Origin: an uncultured Spartobacteria bacterium
GTDB taxonomy: Bacteria; Verrucomicrobiota; Verrucomicrobiia; Chthoniobacterales; Terrimicrobiaceae
Length of the DNA: 64,000 bases
Direction: 5' to 3'
NCBI GenBank assembly: GCA_937919825.1
Contig: CALFPA010000052.1
Span: forward strand, 1 to 64,000
The position numbers and the translations under genes were made by a program. Below, piece by piece: positions 43,763-52,852 of the stretch (position 1 is its first letter; each line of letters opens with the position of its first letter). A model generated the notes under the pieces. It had not been told where the DNA came from and made no database searches. It worked only from the letters and a program-made list of their open reading frames with translations.

Positions 43763-44467
43763 ATGGGACAAAAAGTAAACCCGATCGGATTTCGTCTACC
43801 CATCACCCGTGACTGGGGTTCCCGCTGGTATGCATCGCGCAAAGACTTTGCCGACTACCTGATCGCCGACGACAAAATTCGCACCACTCTCAAGAAAAAG
43901 CTCAAGCAAGCCGCCGTCGCCCGCATCGTGATCGAGCGCGCTTGGAATAGTGTCCGAGTGACAATCCACACCGCCCGTCCGGGTGTCGTGATCGGTCGCC
44001 GCGGCCAGGAAATCGAGAACCTCACCAAGGAAGTCAGTGACCTCGCCGGCGGCAAGCAGGTGAAAATTGACATCGTCGAAATCAAGAATCCCGACCTCGA
44101 TGCCCAACTCGTGGCCGAGAATGTCGCCTCTCAACTTGAGCGCCGTATTTCCTTCCGTCGCGCCATGAAGCGCGCTGTGCAACTCACGATGGACCAAGGT
44201 GCTCTTGGTATCAAAATCCGTTGCGCCGGTCGTTTGGGTGGCGCGGAAATTGCCCGCACCGAGCGCTATCACGAAGGCAAAGTCCCTCTCCACACCCTCC
44301 GTATCCCGATCGACTACGGGTTTGCGGAAGCCGAGACCGTTGCCGGTAAAATCGGAGTCAAGTGCTGGATCTGCAAGAAAGTCGAAGAAGAAGTGCAGGA
44401 TAAACCGAAGGAAATCATCGTTCGTTCCAACCCGGCCCCCGATGTCGAGGCCCCGGCGACTGTCTGA
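43763..44467 (+). CDS. rpsC: 30S ribosomal protein S3
   Basis: 234 residues. The N-terminal [23 protein letters not shown] and KH domain ([16 protein letters not shown], with the GXXG loop GRRG) are clear, as is the C-terminal domain [29 protein letters not shown] short acidic C-terminal tail ends the protein. It starts two bases after the rplV stop. Confidence 0.97.
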   Translation: MGQKVNPIGFRLPITRDWGSRWYASRKDFADYLIADDKIRTTLKKKLKQAAVARIVIERAWNSVRVTIHTARPGVVIGRRGQEIENLTKEVSDLAGGKQVKIDIVEIKNPDLDAQLVAENVASQLERRISFRRAMKRAVQLTMDQGALGIKIRCAGRLGGAEIARTERYHEGKVPLHTLRIPIDYGFAEAETVAGKIGVKCWICKKVEEEVQDKPKEIIVRSNPAPDVEAPATV

Positions 44468-44501
44468 GATCATTAACGAATTTAAGTAAAAGGATAAAGT
44501 T

Positions 44502-44921
44502 ATGCCATTGATGCCAAAACGCGTGAAGTATCGCAAAACCCAGCGGGGTAGCCGCAAGGGGATCGCTTCTCGCAATCTTAAGATCGACTTCGGTGAATTC
44601 GGCCTTCAGACCCTCGAGCGTGGTTGGATCACCAACACACAAATCGAGGCCGCCCGTGTTGCGCTCACCCGCAACATGAAGCGCAAAGGCAAGCTGTGGA
44701 TTCGCATTTTCCCCGACAAATCCGTCACCGCCCGTCCACCGGAAACCCGAATGGGTAAAGGCAAAGGCCAGCCCGAATATTGGGTCGCTGTCATTAAACC
44801 CGGCAATATTCTTTTTGAATTGGATGGTGTCTCCGAGACCATCGCTCGCGAGTCCCTACGCCTGGCAGCCAATAAGCTCCCGGTCCGCACCCGCTTCATC
44901 ACCCGCCACCACGCCAGCTGA
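44502..44921 (+). CDS. rplP: 50S ribosomal protein L16
   Basis: 139 residues: [32 protein letters not shown] and [49 protein letters not shown] are standard (about residues 3-34 and 83-133). An AAGGA stretch about eight bases upstream of the ATG is one of the few Shine-Dalgarno-like sites in this cluster. Confidence 0.97.
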   Translation: MPLMPKRVKYRKTQRGSRKGIASRNLKIDFGEFGLQTLERGWITNTQIEAARVALTRNMKRKGKLWIRIFPDKSVTARPPETRMGKGKGQPEYWVAVIKPGNILFELDGVSETIARESLRLAANKLPVRTRFITRHHAS

Positions 44922-44928
44922 TTACGCC

Positions 44929-45132
44929 ATGAAGATTCAGGAAATCCAGGAACTCACTCCGAAAGAACTTCTCACCCGCAAGCGCGAGTTGAAGGAAGAA
45001 ATTTTCAATCTGCGCATGCAACAGCAGAGCAGCCAACTCGAGAAGCCCCACCTCATCCGCGTGGCCCGTCGAAACATCGCCCGCGTCGAAACCGTCCTCA
45101 GCCGCAAGGCCGCCGAGGCATCCAAGAAATAA
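44929..45132 (+). CDS. rpmC: 50S ribosomal protein L29
   Basis: 67 residues: IQELTPKELLTRKRELKEEIFNLRMQQ (two-helix bundle start) and LIRVARRNIARVETVL. The ATG at 44929 lies seven bases after the rplP stop with GCC directly before it and no Shine-Dalgarno site. The frame is open upstream within rplP, but the chosen start gives the family length. Confidence 0.95.
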   Translation: MKIQEIQELTPKELLTRKRELKEEIFNLRMQQQSSQLEKPHLIRVARRNIARVETVLSRKAAEASKK

Positions 45133-45138
45133 CCAGCC

Positions 45139-45417
45139 ATGGCAGAAACCACCGCTCCCGAAACAGTCGAAAACCGCGCGCTCCGCAAGGTCCGCCTCGG
45201 CGAGGTCGTGTCCAATAAAATGGATAAAACCATCGTCGTTCGCTCCATCACTCGCGTGCCACATCCGAAGTTCGGCAAAATTATCAAGCATGTCTCGAAG
45301 TTTCATGCTCATGACGAAAAGAACGAGGCTCAGATTGGCGACCGTGTCAGCATCATGGAAACCCGCCCGCTCAGCAAAACCAAGCGCTGGCGCCTCATTG
45401 AAGTCCTTAAGCACTAA
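45139..45417 (+). CDS. rpsQ: 30S ribosomal protein S17
   Basis: 92 residues. [45 protein letters not shown] and [23 protein letters not shown] are the OB-fold core of S17 (about 14-85). A short Ala/Glu N-terminal extension precedes it. AGCC stands directly before the ATG. Confidence 0.96.
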   Translation: MAETTAPETVENRALRKVRLGEVVSNKMDKTIVVRSITRVPHPKFGKIIKHVSKFHAHDEKNEAQIGDRVSIMETRPLSKTKRWRLIEVLKH

Positions 45418-45426
45418 TTTAAAGCC

Positions 45427-45792
45427 ATGATTCAGATCCGCTCCCGCATCGATGTCGCCGACAATACCGGCGCCCGCATGGCCACCATGATCGGTGTCAT
45501 CGGCAAGGCCACCTCCACTGCTCAGATCGGTGATATCATCACCGCCAACGTCAAGGAGGCCTCCACTGGCGGCACCGTCAAAAAAGGCGATGTGGTCCGC
45601 GCCGTGGTCGTCCGCACCAAGCAACCCGTCCGCCGCGAAGATGGCTCCGCGCTCCGCTTCGATAGCAACGCGATTGTCATCATCGATAAGGACTCGAACC
45701 CACGCGGAACCCGCATTTTCGGCCCAGTCGCCCGCGAGCTTCGCGAGAAAAATTTCATGAAAATCATCTCCCTCGCACCGGAGGTCCTATGA
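45427..45792 (+). CDS. rplN: 50S ribosomal protein L14
   Basis: 121 residues: [24 protein letters not shown] and [31 protein letters not shown], with [28 protein letters not shown] at the end, all standard L14. Binds 16S rRNA at the subunit bridge. AAAGCC precedes the ATG. Its stop overlaps rplX by four bases. Confidence 0.97.
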   Translation: MIQIRSRIDVADNTGARMATMIGVIGKATSTAQIGDIITANVKEASTGGTVKKGDVVRAVVVRTKQPVRREDGSALRFDSNAIVIIDKDSNPRGTRIFGPVARELREKNFMKIISLAPEVL

Positions 45793-46058
45793 GCAAGCCC
45801 AAGTTCCATGTCCGCCGCGGTGACACCATCCAAGTGATTTCCGGAAACCACAAAGGTTCCACCGGGAAAATCCTCGAGATCAAAGCCGATAAAGCCCAAG
45901 TCATCGTCGAAGGTGTTCGCATGATCAAAAAACATCAGCGCAAATCGCAACTTCACCCGAACGGCGCGATCATTGAGCGCGAAGGTCCGATCCATGTTTC
46001 CAATGTGAAAGTCTTGGAGAAAGCCACCACTGACAAGAAGGCCAAGAAAGCCGCCTGA
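45789..46058 (+). CDS. rplX: 50S ribosomal protein L24
   Basis: 89 residues with the KOW motif in [25 protein letters not shown] and the later [29 protein letters not shown]. An early assembly protein of the large subunit. A GGAGG ribosome site about nine bases upstream, within the end of rplN, supports the start; it overlaps rplN by four bases. Confidence 0.96.
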   Translation: MSKPKFHVRRGDTIQVISGNHKGSTGKILEIKADKAQVIVEGVRMIKKHQRKSQLHPNGAIIEREGPIHVSNVKVLEKATTDKKAKKAA

Positions 46059-46066
46059 GTAAAGCC

Positions 46067-46657
46067 ATGACGCAAGAACCCGAACTCCTGACCGAATACA
46101 AGACCCGCATCCTTGGCGCGATGCGCGAAAAGCACGGCTACAAAAACATCCATCAGATTCCTAAAATCTCGAAGGTTGTCATCAATACCTGTATCGGCTC
46201 CGCGCAGGACACCAAAGAGGCTTTGGAAATTGCCAAGTCCGAGTTGACCACGATCAGTGGCCAACGACCGGTGACGACCACCTCCAAGAAGGCGATCTCG
46301 AACTTCAAGCTCCGCGAAGAGCAAGCCATCGGCGCGAAAGTCACGCTCCGCGGCCGCATCATGTATGAATTCCTCGAGCGCCTCATCAAGACCGCTCTTC
46401 CCCGCATTCGCGATTTCCGTGGCGTTTCCACCCGCGCTTTTGATGGCAATGGAAATTACACACTCGGTGTTACCGATCAGTCCATTTTCCCCGAGATCGA
46501 GCTCGACCGAATCAAAAAGAACATCGGCTTCGATGTCACGATCGTTACCACCGCCCGAACCAATGCCGAGGCCAAATCGCTCCTGACCGAGATGGGAATG
46601 CCCTTTGTGGACAAAGCCAAGAAGGCCCCAGTTAAAGCCACGGAACCCGCCGCCTGA
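46067..46657 (+). CDS. rplE: 50S ribosomal protein L5
   Basis: 196 residues: IHQIPKISKVVINTCIGSAQDTKEAL, QRPVTTTSKKAISNFKLREEQAIGAKVTLRG and DFRGVSTRAFDGNGNYTLGVTDQSIFPEIELD are characteristic of L5, which holds 5S rRNA. A Lys/Pro/Ala tail follows. AAAGCC precedes the ATG. rpsN (S14), usually next, is absent; rpsH follows ten bases later. Confidence 0.97.
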   Translation: MTQEPELLTEYKTRILGAMREKHGYKNIHQIPKISKVVINTCIGSAQDTKEALEIAKSELTTISGQRPVTTTSKKAISNFKLREEQAIGAKVTLRGRIMYEFLERLIKTALPRIRDFRGVSTRAFDGNGNYTLGVTDQSIFPEIELDRIKKNIGFDVTIVTTARTNAEAKSLLTEMGMPFVDKAKKAPVKATEPAA

Positions 46658-46667
46658 TTATCCTGTT

Positions 46668-47057
46668 ATGAACGATCCCATCGCCGACATGCTCACCCGC
46701 CTTCGCAATGCCACTGCGGCCGGTCAGTCCTCGCTCACCCTTCCCTACTCGAAGCTCAAGAGCGACATCGCCAAAATCCTAAAAAAGGAAGGCTATATCA
46801 ACGAAACCGAACTCGTGACCGACGATGGCCATCAAGCCATTAAAATCCAAACGAAATTCGTCAATAAAACCAGCGCCATCTCCGGTCTCAAGCGTGTGAG
46901 CCGTCCGGGTCTGCGCCGTTATGTAGGTGCCGGGGAGATCCCTCGCGTCCTCGGCGGCATGGGCATCGCGGTCCTCTCCACCTCGCGTGGAATTCTCACC
47001 GGCCACGAGGCGCGCAAACAAAAAGTCGGCGGCGAATTGCTCGCCTACATCTGGTAA
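46668..47057 (+). CDS. rpsH: 30S ribosomal protein S8
   Basis: 129 residues: NDPIADMLTRLRNATAAGQSSLTLPYSKLKSDIAKILKKEGYI and the C-terminal STSRGILTGHEARKQKVGGELLAYIW are typical of S8. It represses its operon in E. coli. The frame is open upstream in rplE, but the ATG at 46668 begins the standard S8 sequence. Confidence 0.97.
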   Translation: MNDPIADMLTRLRNATAAGQSSLTLPYSKLKSDIAKILKKEGYINETELVTDDGHQAIKIQTKFVNKTSAISGLKRVSRPGLRRYVGAGEIPRVLGGMGIAVLSTSRGILTGHEARKQKVGGELLAYIW

Positions 47058-47060
47058 GCC

Positions 47061-47600
47061 ATGTCACGAATCGGTAAAAAACCCATCACGATCCCACCAA
47101 AGGTCAAAGTAGCCGTCAACGGCGATAGCTCTGTGCTCGTCGAAGGCCCTAAGGGAAAACTCGAGTGGAAACTCCCCGCCAGCATCACGGCGAAAGTGGA
47201 TGGCGAAGTTCTCGCCGTCGAGCGCTCCAGCGAGCAACGCGAAGACAAAGCTCTTCACGGACTCTCCCGTTCCCTGCTTTCGAACATGATCATGGGAGTC
47301 ACCAATGGATTCAAGCGCGACATGGAAATCCATGGCGTCGGTTTCAAGGCCGCTGTTCAAGGCAAACTCCTGAATCTCAGCCTCGGGAAATCCCATCCCA
47401 TCCATTTCAATATCCCTGAAGGTGTGAAAATCACCGTCACCGATAACACCAAACTATCCATTGAGGGCATTGACAACCAAGTGGTTGGACAGTGCGCCGC
47501 CAATATCCGTGCCTATTACCCGCCCGAGCCTTACAAAGGCAAGGGTGTGCGATTCGCCGGAGAGCAACTCCGCCGCAAAGAAGGCAAAACCGTCCAATAA
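47061..47600 (+). CDS. rplF: 50S ribosomal protein L6
   Basis: 179 residues: SRIGKKPITIPPKVKVAVNGDSSVLVEGPKGKLEWKLP at the start, and PEPYKGKGVRFAGEQLRRKEGKT at the end, typical of L6 with its duplicated domain. TAAGCC precedes the ATG, three bases after the rpsH stop. Confidence 0.97.
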   Translation: MSRIGKKPITIPPKVKVAVNGDSSVLVEGPKGKLEWKLPASITAKVDGEVLAVERSSEQREDKALHGLSRSLLSNMIMGVTNGFKRDMEIHGVGFKAAVQGKLLNLSLGKSHPIHFNIPEGVKITVTDNTKLSIEGIDNQVVGQCAANIRAYYPPEPYKGKGVRFAGEQLRRKEGKTVQ

Positions 47601-47603
47601 GCC

Positions 47604-47960
47604 ATGTCTGCCATCGACAAACGCAAACTCCGCCACACACGCCTTCGCAAGAAGCTCACAGGCACACCAGCCCGTCCTCGTCTCGCCGTTCATTTTTCCG
47701 GCCGTCACATCACCGCTCAGGTCATCGATGACTCCCTCGGCAAGACCCTTGTCTCGGTTCACACGACGGAACCTGAAATCCGCGCCAAGGCGAATGCCCG
47801 CGCGAATGTGGCCATCGCCACCGAGGTCGGCAAACTAATCGCCCAGCGCGGCTCTGCACAAAAAATTTCCCAGGTCGTTTTCGACCGTGGTGGATTTAAA
47901 TACCACGGCAAAGTCAAAGCCTTGGCCGACGCCGCCCGCGATGGCGGATTCCAATTCTAA
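47604..47960 (+). CDS. rplR: 50S ribosomal protein L18
   Basis: 118 residues, with [41 protein letters not shown] and [27 protein letters not shown], standard L18, a 5S rRNA binder. TAAGCC precedes the ATG. Confidence 0.97.
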   Translation: MSAIDKRKLRHTRLRKKLTGTPARPRLAVHFSGRHITAQVIDDSLGKTLVSVHTTEPEIRAKANARANVAIATEVGKLIAQRGSAQKISQVVFDRGGFKYHGKVKALADAARDGGFQF

Positions 47961-47970
47961 GAACGACACC

Positions 47971-48537
47971 ATGCCTCCGAAACCCAATAGAGAAAAAAGA
48001 AATTCCCGCCCCGAGACACCCAGGGAGCCCAAGGAAATCACCGAAAAAGTGGTTTTCATTAATCGTTGCGCCAAGGTCGTGAAAGGCGGTCGCCGTTTCA
48101 GCTTCAGCGCTTTGATCGTGGCTGGAGACGCCAAAAATGCCAAAGTCGGCGTCGGTTTCGGCAAGGCCAATGAGGTCAGCGAAGCCATCCGCAAGGCTAC
48201 CGATGCTTCCAAGAAGCGCATGGTGAAAGTCGCCGTAAAGGATAATACCATCCCGCACGAAGTGACCGGCGAATCCGGTGGTGGTCGTGTTCTGCTTCGC
48301 CCCGCATCGCCAGGAACTGGCGTCATCGCAGGTGGCGGTGTCCGCGCCGTCCTGGAAGCCGTTGGCATCCGCGATGTGCTCGCGAAATCCCTCGGCTCGA
48401 GCAATCACGCGAATGTGGTCAATGCCACGATCGCCGCACTTGTTCAACTCCGTCAAAAAGAGGAAATTTTCAAACTCCGCGGAAAAACCCTCCGCAAGCC
48501 GGCTCCCGCAGCCGCCACTGAACCCGTTGCTGCCTGA
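47971..48537 (+). CDS. rpsE: 30S ribosomal protein S5
   Basis: 188 residues: a basic N-terminal extension (about 1-22), then [83 protein letters not shown] and [10 protein letters not shown], all S5 signatures. A Pro/Ala tail ends it. The ATG at 47971 is chosen as it gives the S5 extension; the frame is open to 47887. rpmD (L30), normally next, is absent. Confidence 0.96.
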   Translation: MPPKPNREKRNSRPETPREPKEITEKVVFINRCAKVVKGGRRFSFSALIVAGDAKNAKVGVGFGKANEVSEAIRKATDASKKRMVKVAVKDNTIPHEVTGESGGGRVLLRPASPGTGVIAGGGVRAVLEAVGIRDVLAKSLGSSNHANVVNATIAALVQLRQKEEIFKLRGKTLRKPAPAAATEPVAA

Positions 48538-48542
48538 ATCCG

Positions 48543-49004
48543 ATGAGACTTCATACTCTTAAACCCAATCCCGGTGCCAAGCACCGCCGCAAGCGCCTCG
48601 GTATCGGCGAAAGCTCCGGCAAAGGCAAAACCTCGGGCAAAGGCCACAAAGGTCAAAAAGCCCGCTCGGGTGGTTCGATCCGCCTCGGATTCGAAGGTGG
48701 CCAGATGCCACTCTACCGCCGCTTGCCCAAGCGCGGCTTCAACAACGCCGCGTTCAAGACCGTTTACGGTGTGGTCAATCTCGACACGCTGGAGAAAAGA
48801 TTCTCCGCTGGAGATGTGGTTAACGAGGAAACGCTTCGCAAACTCGGTCTGGTGAATGGCCGTTTCGACGGGGTGAAAATCCTCGGTCGTGGCGAGATCA
48901 CCAAGGCTCTCACAGTCCAAGTTGACGAGGTGAGCGATTCCGCCCGCGCGAAAATCGAGAAAGCCGGAGGCAAGGTTGTCCTTCCGAAAGCTGAAGCCGC
49001 CTGA
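48543..49004 (+). CDS. rplO: 50S ribosomal protein L15
   Basis: 153 residues: RLHTLKPNPGAKHRRKRLGIGESSGKGKTSGKGHKGQKARSGG and GFEGGQMPLYRRLPKRGFNNA are the L15 start (about 2-72), ending with a short Glu/Ala tail. It follows rpsE after five bases and precedes secY by 69 bases. Confidence 0.97.
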   Translation: MRLHTLKPNPGAKHRRKRLGIGESSGKGKTSGKGHKGQKARSGGSIRLGFEGGQMPLYRRLPKRGFNNAAFKTVYGVVNLDTLEKRFSAGDVVNEETLRKLGLVNGRFDGVKILGRGEITKALTVQVDEVSDSARAKIEKAGGKVVLPKAEAA

Positions 49005-49073
49005 GCGGTTCGATTCCTTGATCCACCGATCTGTGAACTTCCTGATCCTCTGGCTGGGTAACACTTCCAAGGC

Positions 49074-50582
49074 ATGATCAGCGCGTTCGCCAATATTTTT
49101 AAAATTCCCGAACTGCGCACCCGTGTGCTGTTCACTTTAGCCGCGATCGTTATCATTCGCGCTGGCTCGTGCATCACGACCCCTGGCGTGAATGCCGAGG
49201 TTCTCCACCGCTGGTTCATCGATCAAGCGGATTCTGCCGCAGCCGGTGGGGTCGCGGCCCTGTTCAATCTCTTCAGCGGCGGTGCTCTTTCGAATTGCGC
49301 GATTTTCTCGCTCGGCGTCATGCCGTTTATCAGTGCATCGATCATGTTGCAGTTGCTAACGGCTGTGATTCCTCAGCTTGGAAAACTTTCTCGCGAGGAT
49401 GGTGGACGCCAAAAAATCATGCAATACACCCGATATACCACGATCGGGCTTTGCATTTTCCAATCTTACCTCTTGGCGCGTTCCTTCGAAAACCCGCAAG
49501 CGAACCCTTTCTTGCCGGGTATCATGGACACGATCAACGCAATTGGTCTGCCCTTGGTTTCGATGCCTGGAATCGGTTTCCACCTCATTACGATCATCAC
49601 CATGACATCGGGCACCATGCTGTTGATGTGGCTTGGAGATCAGATCACGGAGCGCGGCATTGGCAACGGAATGTCCATCATCATCACGGTGGGTATTCTC
49701 GCCCAGTTGCCAGCGGGCTTGATTCAAGCTTGGCGGACATTTGTTCCTTCCGGTCCCGAGGCCCAAAGCGCGGTGAGTCCGGTCGTTCTTGTGTTGATGA
49801 TTGCCTTCTTGATATTTGTGATTGCGGCAGTCATCGCCGTGACGCAAGCCCAGAGGAAAATCAGCGTTCAATACGCGAAGCGTGTGGTCGGTCGGAAGGT
49901 CTATGGTGGTCAGACCCAATACATGCCGCTGAAAGTCAACTACGCTGGCGTCATGCCGATCATTTTCGCGCAAGCCATCCTGCTTTTCCCCTCGACGATC
50001 CTGAACATGGCATTCCCAGGTGTCGGGTGGGCTCAGGATTTGTCCAACTTGCTCACTTACGGTTGGCTCCATTACCTATTTTACGCGCTGATGATTTTCT
50101 TTTTCAGCTACTTCTGGGTGGCGACCCAGTTCCAGCCCGTTCAAATCGCTGACGACCTCAAAAAATACGGCGGATTCATCCCTGGCGTTCGCCCCGGCAA
50201 GCCGACCGCGGATTTCCTCGACTACACGATGACGCGCCTCACTTTTGCCGGCGCCATCTTCCTCACCGGTATCGCTGTTCTTCCGCAGTTGCTCAGCCAA
50301 AGCATGCAGGTCCCCTACATGACATCGCAATTTTTCGGCGGCACAGGACTTCTGATCATTGTCGGTGTCGTGCTTGATACGATGCGTCAGGTGGAAACCC
50401 ACCTGCTCCAGCGCCATTATGATGGATTTCTCCGCAAGGGCCGAATCCGCAGCGCGCAGGAATCCCGTAGCCGTCTCAGCGGCGGGCAGGCTCTCAACGA
50501 TCAGACCCTTGTGTGGATGTATGCCGGCTTGGGCATCCTGGTCATCGCCGGCGTGACCATTTATTTCGCGTCGCGCTTCTAA
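49074..50582 (+). CDS. secY: Protein translocase subunit SecY
   Basis: 502 residues with ten membrane helices, the channel for Sec export. FNLFSGGALSNCAIFSLGVMPFISASIMLQLL (helix 2 and plug region), MWLGDQITERGIGNGMSIII and the C-terminal cytoplasmic loop QYAKRVVGRKVYGGQTQYMPLKVNYAGVMPIIFA are standard. It is longer than E. coli SecY (443) mainly by loops and C-terminus. Located between L15 and map as in most bacteria. Confidence 0.97.
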   Translation: MISAFANIFKIPELRTRVLFTLAAIVIIRAGSCITTPGVNAEVLHRWFIDQADSAAAGGVAALFNLFSGGALSNCAIFSLGVMPFISASIMLQLLTAVIPQLGKLSREDGGRQKIMQYTRYTTIGLCIFQSYLLARSFENPQANPFLPGIMDTINAIGLPLVSMPGIGFHLITIITMTSGTMLLMWLGDQITERGIGNGMSIIITVGILAQLPAGLIQAWRTFVPSGPEAQSAVSPVVLVLMIAFLIFVIAAVIAVTQAQRKISVQYAKRVVGRKVYGGQTQYMPLKVNYAGVMPIIFAQAILLFPSTILNMAFPGVGWAQDLSNLLTYGWLHYLFYALMIFFFSYFWVATQFQPVQIADDLKKYGGFIPGVRPGKPTADFLDYTMTRLTFAGAIFLTGIAVLPQLLSQSMQVPYMTSQFFGGTGLLIIVGVVLDTMRQVETHLLQRHYDGFLRKGRIRSAQESRSRLSGGQALNDQTLVWMYAGLGILVIAGVTIYFASRF

Positions 50583-50673
50583 CCGCTTTTTTTCCGGCCT
50601 TGAAAAATTTCGCTGACTTGACCGTCCCTTCGTCCCTCGGCGACATCTCCCGACCTCCTCTCATTTCCCGCCC

Positions 50674-51438
50674 ATGATTCCGATCAAGCGGCCTCACGAA
50701 ATTGAAAAAATGCGCCAAGCAGGAGAGACCGCCGCTTGGATTTTGCAAAATCTCGTTGAGATGATCGCTCCGGGCGTGACCACCGGAGAGGTCGATCACC
50801 GCGCCTCCCAATTGATGTCGGAGGCCGGAGTCAAGAGCGCGTTTCTCGGCTATAAAAAATTCCCCGGCCACATTTGCATTGGCCTAAACGAAGAGGTCGT
50901 TCATGGCATCGGCGGTTCCCGACCCATCGCCTATGGCGACATCGTCAAAATGGATGTCGGCATCATTCGTGATGGATGGATTGGCGACAATGCCACCTCC
51001 GTCGCCGTCGGAATCATCGCCCCCGAAACCGAGCGACTCCTTACCGTGACCGAGCGGATTTTGCGCGGCGCAGTGGAACTCGCCCGACCCGGACATCGCG
51101 TCGGCGACATTTCCAACTTCGTCGAAACTGAAGCCGTAAAAAATGGCTTCAGCGTCGTTCGCGAATTTGTTGGACATGGCGTCGGCCGTCGCCTTCACGA
51201 AGATCCCCAGATTCCCAATTTTGGAAAACGCGGCGTCGGCCCAAAACTCAAAGCCGGCATGACCCTCGCCATCGAGCCCATGATCAATTTGGGAACCGAA
51301 AAAGTCCGCATCCTTCCTGACAAGTGGACCGCCGTCACCGCCGACGGCCAGCCCTCCGCGCATTTCGAGCACACCGTTCTGGTCACCGACCATCAACCCG
51401 AAGTATTGACATGGCCACCAAAGACGCTATCGAAGTAG
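50674..51438 (+). CDS. map: Methionine aminopeptidase, type I
   Basis: 254 residues. It removes initiator methionine from new proteins. [47 protein letters not shown] (two metal Asp), [26 protein letters not shown] (metal His) and [18 protein letters not shown] (metal Glu) are present. Gene order secY-map-infA is common. Its end overlaps infA by 28 bases. Confidence 0.96.
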   Translation: MIPIKRPHEIEKMRQAGETAAWILQNLVEMIAPGVTTGEVDHRASQLMSEAGVKSAFLGYKKFPGHICIGLNEEVVHGIGGSRPIAYGDIVKMDVGIIRDGWIGDNATSVAVGIIAPETERLLTVTERILRGAVELARPGHRVGDISNFVETEAVKNGFSVVREFVGHGVGRRLHEDPQIPNFGKRGVGPKLKAGMTLAIEPMINLGTEKVRILPDKWTAVTADGQPSAHFEHTVLVTDHQPEVLTWPPKTLSK

Positions 51439-51662
51439 AGGGCAAGGTCGTCGAGTTGCTGCCGAACACTATGTTCAGGATTGAACTGGAAAACGGTCAT
51501 CGCGTGCTTGCTCATATCTCCGGGAAAATGCGTCTGCACTTCATTCGCATTCTCCCTGGAGACCGTGTCATGTTGGAAATGTCGCCCTACGATTTGACCA
51601 AGGGCCGCATCACCTACCGCCACAAGGATTCGTCGTCACATCAACCAAAAAGAAGAAAATGA
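51411..51662 (+). CDS. infA: Translation initiation factor IF-1
   Basis: 83 residues with the S1/OB fold: [67 protein letters not shown] (residues about 4-72), ending in a longer basic tail ([12 protein letters not shown]) than E. coli IF-1. The ATG at 51411 overlaps the end of map by 28 bases, and its stop overlaps rpmJ by four (ATGA). The frame is open upstream, but the chosen start is the standard one. Confidence 0.95.
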   Translation: MATKDAIEVEGKVVELLPNTMFRIELENGHRVLAHISGKMRLHFIRILPGDRVMLEMSPYDLTKGRITYRHKDSSSHQPKRRK

Positions 51663-51772
51663 AAGTCCGAGCCTCAGTAAAAAGATTGTGCGAAGCGTGC
51701 AAAATCGTTCGCCGCAACAATGTCATCCGCGTGGTTTGCAAAAATCCGCGCCACAAACAGAAACAGGGCTAA
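51659..51772 (+). CDS. rpmJ: 50S ribosomal protein L36
   Basis: 37 residues, beginning [20 protein letters not shown]. The zinc ligands C11, C14, C27 and H32 are present, so it is the zinc-binding (C+) form. Too short to be obvious, but its place between infA and rpsM is classical. Starts in an ATGA overlap with infA. Confidence 0.96.
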   Translation: MKVRASVKRLCEACKIVRRNNVIRVVCKNPRHKQKQG

Positions 51773-51797
51773 GCCCGCAACCAGAAAAAAATCAAAA

Positions 51798-52193
51798 ATG
51801 CCCCGCTTACTTGGAGTAGACATTCCCGGCGACAAACGCATCGAAGCCTCCCTGCCGTATATTTACGGCTTGGGCCCCAGCAACTCGAAAAAAATTCTCG
51901 AACAGGCCAACATCGATCCCAACATCCGTGCCAAGGATCTTTCGCCCGAACAACTGAACGCCATCATCGTCGCGATCAACGCCAATAAAATTCCGATCGA
52001 AGGTGACCTCCGCCGCGAGGTTCAAGGCAATCTCAAGCGCCTTCAGGCGATCAATTGCTACCGTGGCATCCGCCACCGCCGCGGTCTGCCCGTTCGCGGT
52101 CAGCGCACTGGCACCAACGCCCGCACCCGCAAAGGCCCTCGCAAAACCGTCGGCGTCCAGCGCAACAAGGATGCCAAGGCCGGCAAAGTCTAA
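51798..52193 (+). CDS. rpsM: 30S ribosomal protein S13
   Basis: 131 residues: [35 protein letters not shown] at the start and [40 protein letters not shown] at the end, standard S13. The ATG at 51798 follows an A-rich stretch without a Shine-Dalgarno sequence; the frame is open upstream to 51720. Confidence 0.97.
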   Translation: MPRLLGVDIPGDKRIEASLPYIYGLGPSNSKKILEQANIDPNIRAKDLSPEQLNAIIVAINANKIPIEGDLRREVQGNLKRLQAINCYRGIRHRRGLPVRGQRTGTNARTRKGPRKTVGVQRNKDAKAGKV

Positions 52194-52211
52194 TCCCGCA
52201 TTTAAAATATC

Positions 52212-52805
52212 ATGAGCGAAGAAAACCAAACACCCGCCGCCGAGCCAGCCGCCCCAGCCGCTACGGAGGCTCCTGCGCCCGCCGCAACAGCGGAAGCCGC
52301 GCCCGCCAAAAAAGCGCCTGCCAAGAAAGCCGCGCCCAAAGCCAAGAAAGCCGCCGCAGAAACCACCGCACCCGCATCCGGAGCCCCTTCTGCTGCCAGC
52401 ATCTCCCTCGATGACACCATCGAGCCGATCAAGGTCGTCAAGGCCAAGGGCAGCAAAGGCGTCACACAGGGCATTGCCCATGTGCAAGCCAGCTTCAACA
52501 ACACCATCGTCAGCATCACCGACCTCCGTGGTGGTGTCATCGGATGGTCCAGCGCCGGCAAATGCGGCTTCAAAGGCTCCCGCAAAAGCACCGCCTACGC
52601 CGCCCAAATGGTCGCGCAGGACGCCTGCCGCCAAGCCATGGGCCACGGGCTCAAGGAAGTCGAAGTGCGCGTCAAAGGCCCCGGCTCCGGACGCGAATCC
52701 GCCGTCCGCGCCATGCAAGCGATCGGTCTCGATGTCACCACCATCCGTGATGTCACCCCGATCCCGCACAACGGTTGCCGCCCGCCAAAACAGCGCCGCG
52801 TCTGA
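52212..52805 (+). CDS. rpsK: 30S ribosomal protein S11 with long N-terminal extension
   Basis: 197 residues. The S11 core (about 80-197) includes [46 protein letters not shown] and [38 protein letters not shown]. The first 75-80 residues are Ala/Pro/Glu/Lys-rich with repeats like [20 protein letters not shown], absent from most S11 proteins. No later ATG gives a normal S11 start, so the extension appears real. Confidence 0.95.
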   Translation: MSEENQTPAAEPAAPAATEAPAPAATAEAAPAKKAPAKKAAPKAKKAAAETTAPASGAPSAASISLDDTIEPIKVVKAKGSKGVTQGIAHVQASFNNTIVSITDLRGGVIGWSSAGKCGFKGSRKSTAYAAQMVAQDACRQAMGHGLKEVEVRVKGPGSGRESAVRAMQAIGLDVTTIRDVTPIPHNGCRPPKQRRV

Positions 52806-52812
52806 CGTTCCT

Positions 52813-52840
52813 GAAAACTTCCAACTGAAAACTTCCAACT
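52813..52840. repeat. Two-copy 14-base tandem repeat before rpsD
   Basis: GAAAACTTCCAACT occurs twice in a row (52813-52826, 52827-52840) in the 47-base gap between rpsK and rpsD, and a partial third copy (GAAAAATT) follows. No ribosome site for rpsD is visible in the gap. Confidence 0.7.
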
Positions 52841-52852
52841 GAAAAATTAAAA

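Noticed and set aside
46658-46667. Searched for rpsN between rplE and rpsH
   Set aside because: Only ten bases separate the genes, so S14 cannot be here.
48538-48542. Searched for rpmD between rpsE and rplO
   Set aside because: The gap is five bases, so L30 is not encoded here.
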